NCBI RefSeq assembly: GCF_003053745.1
Contig: NZ_QAYE01000003.1
Location: 62,001-126,000, forward strand
Length of the DNA stretch: 64,000 bases
Source: Sphingomonas faeni
GTDB lineage: Bacteria > Pseudomonadota > Alphaproteobacteria > Sphingomonadales > Sphingomonadaceae
Reading direction: 5' to 3'
This document shows positions 60,817 through 64,000 of this stretch, piece after piece. Numbering within the stretch: the first letter of the stretch is position 1; each line of letters opens with the position of its first letter. The position numbers were made by a program, and so were the translations under genes. The notes below the pieces were generated by a model, which searched no databases, was not told where the DNA came from, and saw only the letters and a list, made by a program, of their open reading frames with translations.

Positions 60817-60914
60817 TCCCCTCCCGCTTGCGGGAGGGGTCGGGGGAGGGGCTGTTACAGTCGTTCCCCGTCTCATTCCCTCCCCCGACCCCTCCCGTGA
60901 ACGGGAGGGGAGGA
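60817..60914. repeat. REP-like palindrome between gcvH and gcvPA
   Basis: CCCCTCCCGCTTGCGGGAGGGG and CCCCTCCCGTGAACGGGAGGGG, inverted around GGTCGGGGGAGGG.../...CCCTCCCCCGACC. A different sequence subtype of the same paired layout. It takes up nearly the whole intergenic gap in the middle of the gcv operon. Confidence 0.87.
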
Positions 60915-60921
60915 GACTAGA

Positions 60922-62280
60922 ATGCGCTACCTTCCCCTGACCCAGCCCGACCGCGAGGCGATGCTCGCCGTCATCGGCGCCTCGACCATCGACGACCTCT
61001 TCGTCGACGTTCCCGAAGCCGCGCGCCTCGACGGCCCCATCCGCGAACTCCCGATGCACGCCTCCGAAATGGCGGTCGAACGCCACATGTCGGCGCTCGC
61101 CAAGAAGAACCTAACCGCCGGCGAAGCGCCGTTCTTCCTCGGCTGCGGCGCGTACAAGCATCACGTCCCCGCGTCGGTCGATCACCTGATCCAGCGCGGC
61201 GAGTTCCTCACCGCCTACACGCCGTACCAGCCGGAAATCGCGCAGGGCACGCTGCAGATGCTGTTCGAGTTCCAGACGCAGGTCGCGCGGCTGCTCGGCA
61301 CCGACGTCGCCAACGCCTCGATGTACGACGGCTCGACCGCGTGCTGGGAGGCGATCGTAATGGCGCGTCGCATCACCAAGCGGGGCAGGGCGATCCTGTC
61401 GTCGGGCCTCCACCCGCACTACGTCTCGGTCGCCAACACGATGGCCAAGTTCACCGGCGACGTGCTCGACACCGCCGCGCCCGAGCTGGTCGCCGACATG
61501 GACCTCGACCAGCTGATCGGGAAGATCGACGACGAGACGTCGTGCGTCGTCGTCCAGTACCCCGACATCCTCGGCCGCATCGCCGACCTGCGTCCGCTCG
61601 CGGATGCGTGCCATGCGAAGAAGGCGCTGCTGATCGCGGTCGTCACCGAGCCCGTCGCACTCGGCGCAATCACCTCGCCGGGCGAGATGGACGCGGATAT
61701 CGTCGTCGGCGAAGGCCAGTCGCTCGGCGTCGGCCTCCAGTTCGGCGGGCCTTATGTCGGGCTCTTCGGCTGCAAGGACAAATACGTCCGCCAGATGCCC
61801 GGTCGCCTCTGCGGCGAGACCGTCGACGCCAACGGCCGCCGCGGTTTCGTCCTCACGCTGTCGACCCGCGAGCAGCATATCCGCCGCGAAAAGGCGACGT
61901 CGAACATCTGCACCAACTCCGGCCTCTGCGCGCTGGCCTTCTCGATCCACATGACTCTGCTCGGTGAAGCCGGCCTGCGCCAGTTGGCCGAGGTGAACCA
62001 CGCAGGCGCGGTGTCCGCCGCCGAACGCCTTTCGCAGATCCCCGGAGTGGAACTCGTCAACGACAGCTTCTTCAACGAGTTCACACTGAAGTTGCCCGTC
62101 GAAGCCCGCCCCGTCGTCCGCACGCTTGCCGATCGCGGCATCCTAGCCGGCGTATCGCTCGGGCGTCTTTACCCCGGGCAGGACGCCCTCGCGAACGGCC
62201 TCGTCGTCGCCGTGACGGAAACGACCACCGCGGAGGACGTCGAAACGCTTGCGTCCGAACTCCAGGAGATACTGGCATGA
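60922..62280 (+). CDS. gcvPA: Glycine dehydrogenase (decarboxylating) subunit 1
   Basis: A 452-residue alpha subunit of the two-subunit P protein: [90 protein letters not shown] and [30 protein letters not shown]. It has no PLP lysine and works with subunit 2. GGAGGA precedes the ATG. Its stop overlaps the start of gcvPB (ATGA). Confidence 0.96.
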   Translation: MRYLPLTQPDREAMLAVIGASTIDDLFVDVPEAARLDGPIRELPMHASEMAVERHMSALAKKNLTAGEAPFFLGCGAYKHHVPASVDHLIQRGEFLTAYTPYQPEIAQGTLQMLFEFQTQVARLLGTDVANASMYDGSTACWEAIVMARRITKRGRAILSSGLHPHYVSVANTMAKFTGDVLDTAAPELVADMDLDQLIGKIDDETSCVVVQYPDILGRIADLRPLADACHAKKALLIAVVTEPVALGAITSPGEMDADIVVGEGQSLGVGLQFGGPYVGLFGCKDKYVRQMPGRLCGETVDANGRRGFVLTLSTREQHIRREKATSNICTNSGLCALAFSIHMTLLGEAGLRQLAEVNHAGAVSAAERLSQIPGVELVNDSFFNEFTLKLPVEARPVVRTLADRGILAGVSLGRLYPGQDALANGLVVAVTETTTAEDVETLASELQEILA

Positions 62281-63938
62281 GCATCAACCAGAGCGGCTGG
62301 CGCCCGACCTCGCCCGAGGCGAACACGGGCAACGTTCCCGCCAGCGTCACCGGCAACAAGGCCCTGATGCTGGAAGAAGCGCTGATCTTCGAGATCGGTG
62401 ACGCGCACAGCACTGGCGTAGATTTCGCTGCTCCCTCTCCCCCCCGGGGAGAGGGCCGGGGTGAGGGGAAGCCCAGCAATGCTGCACCCGGAACAGCCCC
62501 TCACCCAACCCTCTCCCCGAAGGGGAGAGGGCTATCGCGCCTCGGCAACCTGTCGCGCACCGCACCGATCGGCCTCCCCGGCCTGTCCGAACCAGAAACC
62601 GTCCGCCACTACACCCGCCTCTCGCGCCAGAACTACGGCATCGACCTCGGCTTCTTCCCGCTCGGCAGTTGCACGATGAAGCACAACCCGCGCCTCAACG
62701 AGAAGATGGCGCGGCTGCCCGGGTTCTCCGACGTCCACCCGCTCCAGCCGGTCGACACCGTCCAGGGCGCGCTCGAAGTCATCCACCAGCTCGCACACTG
62801 GCTCGTAACGCTCACCGGCATGACCTCGGTCGCGATGAGCCCCAAGGCCGGCGCGCACGGCGAACTCTGCGGCATCCTAGCGATCCGCGCCGCACTCGAA
62901 GCCAAGGGTGAAGGCGCGCGGAAGATCATCCTCGTCCCCGAGAGCGCGCACGGCACCAACCCCGCCACCGCAGCGTTCGCCGGCTATAGCGTCGAGGACA
63001 TCCCCGCCACCGCCGAAGGCCGCGTCGACACCGCCGCGCTGAAGGCCCGGCTCGGCCCCGACGTCGCCGGCGTGATGATCACCAACCCCAACACCTGCGG
63101 CCTGTTCGAGCGCGACATGCGCGAGATTTCCGACGCGGTGCACGCGGCGGGCGGCTTCGTCTATTGCGACGGCGCGAACTTCAACGCGATCGTCGGGCGC
63201 GTCCGGCCGGGCGATCTCGGCATCGACGCGATGCACATCAATTTGCACAAGACCTTCTCGACCCCGCACGGCGGCGGCGGCCCAGGTTCAGGCCCGGTGG
63301 TGTTCTCGGAGGCTTTGACTCCTTATGCACCGCTCCCGTTCGTCGAGAACCAGGACGGCCAGTTCGTCCTCGTCGAGGAGGAAACCGCAGGCGAACACCA
63401 TGCCGGCAGCTTCGGCCGCATGGTCGCGTTCCACGGCCAGATGGGCATGTTCACGCGCGCACTGACCTACATCCTCAGCCACGGCGCGGACGGCCTCCGC
63501 CAGGTGTCGGAGGATGCGGTGCTCAACGCGAACTACATCCTGCGCAGCCTCGACGACACGCTCGATGCCCCGTTCGGCCCCTCGGGTCCGTGCATGCACG
63601 AGGCGCTGTTCTCGGACTCGGGCCTCGCCGCCGGCTTCTCGACGATCGACATCGCCAAGGGCCTGATCGACGAGGGCTTCCACCCGATGACGATGTATTT
63701 CCCGCTCGTCGTCCATGGCGCGATGCTGGTCGAGCCGACCGAGACCGAATCGAAGGCGGCACTCGACCAGTTCATCGCCGCGCTCCGCTCGGTCGCCGAA
63801 CGCGCGAAAGCCGGCGACCCCAGCTTAAAGACTGCCCCCCACTTCGCCCCCCGCGCGCGTCTCGACGAGACGCTTGCGGCACGCAAACCGGTACTGGTCT
63901 GGAAGGACCCGGCTCCGCTGGCGCAAGCCGCGGAGTAA
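62277..63938 (+). CDS. gcvPB: Glycine dehydrogenase (decarboxylating) subunit 2, with an in-frame repeat insert
   Basis: A 553-residue PLP-binding subunit: [67 protein letters not shown], and [22 protein letters not shown] with the PLP Lys. Residues about 52-86 ([13 protein letters not shown]..., then [10 protein letters not shown]) are encoded by a REP-like palindrome (62431-62534) and are not expected in the family. The reading frame stays open through it, and the protein is correspondingly longer than usual. It is coupled to gcvPA by ATGA and ends the operon. Confidence 0.95.
   Translation: MSINQSGWRPTSPEANTGNVPASVTGNKALMLEEALIFEIGDAHSTGVDFAAPSPPRGEGRGEGKPSNAAPGTAPHPTLSPKGRGLSRLGNLSRTAPIGLPGLSEPETVRHYTRLSRQNYGIDLGFFPLGSCTMKHNPRLNEKMARLPGFSDVHPLQPVDTVQGALEVIHQLAHWLVTLTGMTSVAMSPKAGAHGELCGILAIRAALEAKGEGARKIILVPESAHGTNPATAAFAGYSVEDIPATAEGRVDTAALKARLGPDVAGVMITNPNTCGLFERDMREISDAVHAAGGFVYCDGANFNAIVGRVRPGDLGIDAMHINLHKTFSTPHGGGGPGSGPVVFSEALTPYAPLPFVENQDGQFVLVEEETAGEHHAGSFGRMVAFHGQMGMFTRALTYILSHGADGLRQVSEDAVLNANYILRSLDDTLDAPFGPSGPCMHEALFSDSGLAAGFSTIDIAKGLIDEGFHPMTMYFPLVVHGAMLVEPTETESKAALDQFIAALRSVAERAKAGDPSLKTAPHFAPRARLDETLAARKPVLVWKDPAPLAQAAE
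62431..62534. repeat. REP-like palindrome inside the gcvPB coding sequence
   Basis: CTCCCTCTCCCCCCCGGGGA and CTCTCCCCGAAGGGGAGAGG are inverted halves about 60 nt apart. The same paired layout occurs between genes elsewhere in this window. Here it is translated as about 34 extra residues. Confidence 0.87.
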
Positions 63939-63948
63939 ACCTCGCAGT

Positions 63949-64000
63949 TCTCCTGCGAACGCAGGAGCCCAGGGTTACGAACGCAACCCCCCGTAACCCT
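63949..64000. repeat. REP-like palindrome, cut by window end
   Basis: TTCTCCTGCGAACGCAGGAG followed by CCCAGGGTTACGAACGCAA, the same spacer word as 42542. The second half lies outside the window. Confidence 0.7.

Overview
The window is high-GC DNA from an alphaproteobacterium, most likely a Sphingomonas-type sphingomonad. This is inferred from the gene content (FucP-type sugar transporter, MipA and RcnB-like proteins, an HPr-rel-A cassette), the frequent GTG starts with 1-4 nt start/stop overlaps, and the many short GC-rich palindromic (REP/BIME-like) repeats between core genes.

Region 1 (1-5.9 kb): the 5' end of a GH31 glycosidase and a divergent GH35/DUF5597 beta-galactosidase-like enzyme, a probable plant-glycan pair. 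They are followed by a decayed sigma-54 regulator, a membrane diguanylate cyclase and a small lipoprotein with a clear terminator.

Region 2 (6.4-32.3 kb): an accessory zone of oxidoreductases, each next to its own regulator. It holds HxlR/NmrA-like, LysR/epimerase plus an M61 peptidase, two SDRs with a divergent AraC, an MFS transporter, a MipA protein, a second AraC, an SDR-methyltransferase pair, a three-gene molybdenum hydroxylase operon ([2Fe-2S] subunit, c-type cytochrome, Tat-exported Mo subunit), a further SDR, and MarR/epimerase with a 30-bp palindromic operator. Decay is heavy: frameshifted MarR and DUF1330 genes, NmrA-LysR and aldo/keto reductase-MFS deletion fusions, a broken histidinol-phosphatase-like gene, and an epimerase interrupted by an in-frame TAG. 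It ends with a phage-type integrase, also interrupted by an in-frame TAG, abutting the 3' end of tRNA-Glu(UUC), the classic site of an integrated island.

Region 3 (32.4-44 kb): core and semi-core genes on a more orderly backbone: recJ, a prolyl-4-hydroxylase-like oxygenase, an RcnB-like protein, an orphan [2Fe-2S] subunit, a FucP-type sugar transporter, a glutarate pathway pair (CoA-transferase and glutaryl-CoA dehydrogenase), an S24 repressor divergent from a 58-residue protein, and an MFE-2-type SDR. REP-like repeats sit in most of the gaps.

Region 4 (44.1-51.6 kb): the phosphate regulon phoR-pstS-pstC-pstA-pstB-phoU-phoB, all on the minus strand, with a three-repeat Pho box that overlaps the 3' end of phoR.

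Region 5 (51.8-54.4 kb): a tightly coupled four-gene HPr-rel-A cassette: a Tat-signal small secreted protein, a PqqD-like chaperone/recognition protein, an HprK-related kinase and an NTP_transf_5 nucleotidyltransferase. It looks like a peptide or protein modification system of unknown product and is the best candidate here for undescribed biology.

Region 6 (54.4-64 kb): a VanZ-like gene and gph, then glmU-glmS, a tandem glycine riboswitch and gcvT-gcvH-gcvPA-gcvPB. A REP-like palindrome lies inside the gcvPB reading frame and is translated as part of the protein.
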